Assembly: GCA_937952085.1 (NCBI GenBank)
Contig: CALFYQ010000299.1
Location: 1-5,795, forward strand
Length of the DNA: 5,795 bases
Reading direction: 5' to 3'
Origin: an uncultured Paracoccaceae bacterium
Lineage (GTDB): Bacteria; Pseudomonadota; Alphaproteobacteria; Rhodobacterales; Rhodobacteraceae
The position numbers were made by a program, and so were the translations under genes. Under the pieces are notes generated by a model. The model saw only the letters and a list, made by a program, of their open reading frames with translations, was not told the origin of the DNA and made no database searches. Positions 4,557-5,795 of this stretch are shown in pieces; positions within the stretch are counted from its first letter, which is position 1; each line of letters opens with the position of its first letter.

Positions 4557-5795
4557 ATGGACGGTCCGAACGGACTGGAAGCGCTCGGGCTGATCTTCAT
4601 CGCGACGATGATCGTCGCGGCCGTTAGGTTTGGCGCCCTTGCGCCGAGGCCGGCGGCCGGCTTCGAAACGCAGGCGCGCGAGCCCCTCCGCGAGGGTCCC
4701 GACCCGCGTATCCAGGTCGATCCGGGCGGCGCGATCCGTCCGAACGAGGCGGCGCGCCGCGCGCTGGGCCTGCCAGACGCCGGCGCCATGTCGGCGGAGG
4801 CATTCGCCGCGGTCTTCGTCTCGGGCTGCGAAGGGGTTCTGGCCGGTCTCCGCCGCCTCGTCGACGCGGGCGGCGAATTTCGCGTCGTGGCGGAGACGCG
4901 CGCTGGGCGCGTCCTCGAAATCGAAGGGCGGGCCGAAGGCCTAGCGGCGACGGTTTCGCTGCGGGAGGTGACAGAGATCTGGCGCCGCTTCCGCGGGGCC
5001 GAGGCCCGGGCGACCGCATCCGAGCGCGCCCTCGCCGACTGGCGGGCCGCGGGCGCGGCGGTCGGCCTCTCCGTGTTCCGGACCGAGCGCGACGGGGCGA
5101 ACTGGCTCGAAGGCGGGCTGACGCCCGAACCCGTGACGCGGGGGGCGCTCGCCGAAGCGGCCGTAGGCCTTGTCGGGCCGGGCGCCCCGGTGCGCCGCCG
5201 CGTCGAGGGGCCGAGCGCCGATTTCGAACTCGCCGTCGCGGCGCCCGGCCTTTTCGCCGCGCTGGACGCCGGGCCGCTGGCCGCGTCCGAGCGGACCTTC
5301 AGGCGCTTCGTCGGCACGATCTCGGAAACGGTGGCGCAGCTCGATGTCGGGCTCACCGTATTCGACGCCGACCTCCGCCTTTCGCTCTTCAACCCGGCCT
5401 TCGCCGCCTATGTCGGCCTCGACGCGACGCAGCTGGCCCGCCGGCCGACCTTACGGGAAGTGCTGGACGCGATGCGCCGGGCCCGCGCCCTGCCGGAGCA
5501 GGCGGATTTCGCCGCCTGGCGGCTCCGCCTCCTCGCGCGGATCGAGGCGGGTGAGCGGTTCGAAGAGACCTGGCACCTCGCCGGCGGCCGCACGCTCCGC
5601 GCCCTCGTCCGTCCGCACGCCTCCGGCGGGCTCGCGGTCGTGCTGGAGAACGTGACCGAGGCGGTCCGCCTCCGCCGCAGCCAGGAGGCCGAGCGCGCCA
5701 CGCGGCGGGCGACGGCCGACCTCCTCGCCGAGGCCGTCGCCGCCGTCGGTCCGGACGGGAGGCTCCGCATGACCAACGGCGCCTTCCAGGAGCTC
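4557..5795 (+). CDS. PAS-domain sensor protein, probable histidine kinase (C-terminus beyond window)
   Basis: An open frame of 413 codons with no stop before the window edge, so the gene is incomplete at its 3' end. One hydrophobic segment near the N-terminus (about residues 7-28) suggests a membrane anchor. Two degenerate PAS-like stretches follow, at about 50-145 and 170-240, separated by a charged, probably helical linker. A clear PAS domain of the PAS_7 type occupies about 262-366, beginning LDVGLTVFDADLRLSLFNPAF and ending in VVLENVTEAV. A coiled-coil-like connector (about 365-388) leads into what appears to be another PAS domain, starting AVAAVGPDGRLRMTNGAF, where the window ends. Histidine kinase boxes, if present, must lie beyond. 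The start ATG follows a G-rich stretch rather than a clean AGGAGG, so the in-frame ATG at 4608 is an alternative, but it would cut into the membrane segment. It lies 84 bases after regB on the same strand, which suggests a link to redox or energy signalling; ligand and partner are unknown. Confidence 0.85.
   Translation, partial: MDGPNGLEALGLIFIATMIVAAVRFGALAPRPAAGFETQAREPLREGPDPRIQVDPGGAIRPNEAARRALGLPDAGAMSAEAFAAVFVSGCEGVLAGLRRLVDAGGEFRVVAETRAGRVLEIEGRAEGLAATVSLREVTEIWRRFRGAEARATASERALADWRAAGAAVGLSVFRTERDGANWLEGGLTPEPVTRGALAEAAVGLVGPGAPVRRRVEGPSADFELAVAAPGLFAALDAGPLAASERTFRRFVGTISETVAQLDVGLTVFDADLRLSLFNPAFAAYVGLDATQLARRPTLREVLDAMRRARALPEQADFAAWRLRLLARIEAGERFEETWHLAGGRTLRALVRPHASGGLAVVLENVTEAVRLRRSQEAERATRRATADLLAEAVAAVGPDGRLRMTNGAFQEL

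Noticed and set aside
4469..5392. A 307-codon minus-strand frame opposite the PAS gene
   Set aside because: Low-complexity Ser/Arg/Pro/Ala composition is the expected shadow of a GC-rich coding strand, and the plus strand carries real PAS motifs.

Overview
This window looks like chromosome from a high-GC alphaproteobacterium, most likely Rhodobacterales-like. The basis is strong third-position G/C codon use throughout and the arrangement of a complete RegB/SenC/RegA (PrrB/PrrC/PrrA) redox-regulation cluster. That cluster has the classical layout: regB on the + strand diverges from senC-regA on the - strand. Genus-level assignment is not possible from the sequence alone.

Layout. Positions 1-146 hold one copy of a GC-rich non-coding repeat, followed by a promoter-like stretch. 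Positions 292-1188 (+) encode a 298-residue beta-hydroxyacid dehydrogenase of the sulfolactaldehyde reductase (YihU-like) subgroup. Positions 1189-1634 carry no credible gene. They contain a strong stem-loop after the dehydrogenase, a second copy of the repeat in the same orientation, a patch of about 50% GC, and a stem-loop that would end the convergent regA transcript. Positions 1635-2189 (-) are regA and 2276-2914 (-) are senC. A 97-bp divergent control region follows, then regB (3012-4472, +). After an AT-richer gap with promoter-like and stem-loop sequence, a PAS-domain sensor protein starts at 4557 (+) and runs off the end of the window.

How the genes work together. RegB is a membrane histidine kinase that senses quinone pool and thiol redox state. 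RegA is its response regulator, with a Fis-type DNA-binding domain. SenC is a membrane-anchored copper/thiol protein of the SCO family used in cytochrome oxidase assembly and linked to redox signalling. The downstream PAS protein is probably another sensor, but its output domain lies outside the window. The dehydrogenase is transcribed towards regA and separated from it by the repeat, so it is probably a functionally separate neighbour.

No wholly new multi-gene system is visible. The least-explained elements are the paired non-coding repeats (72 of 92 positions identical, no gaps) flanking the dehydrogenase gene, and their associated GACCA-loop hairpins, which differ by a pair-preserving change.
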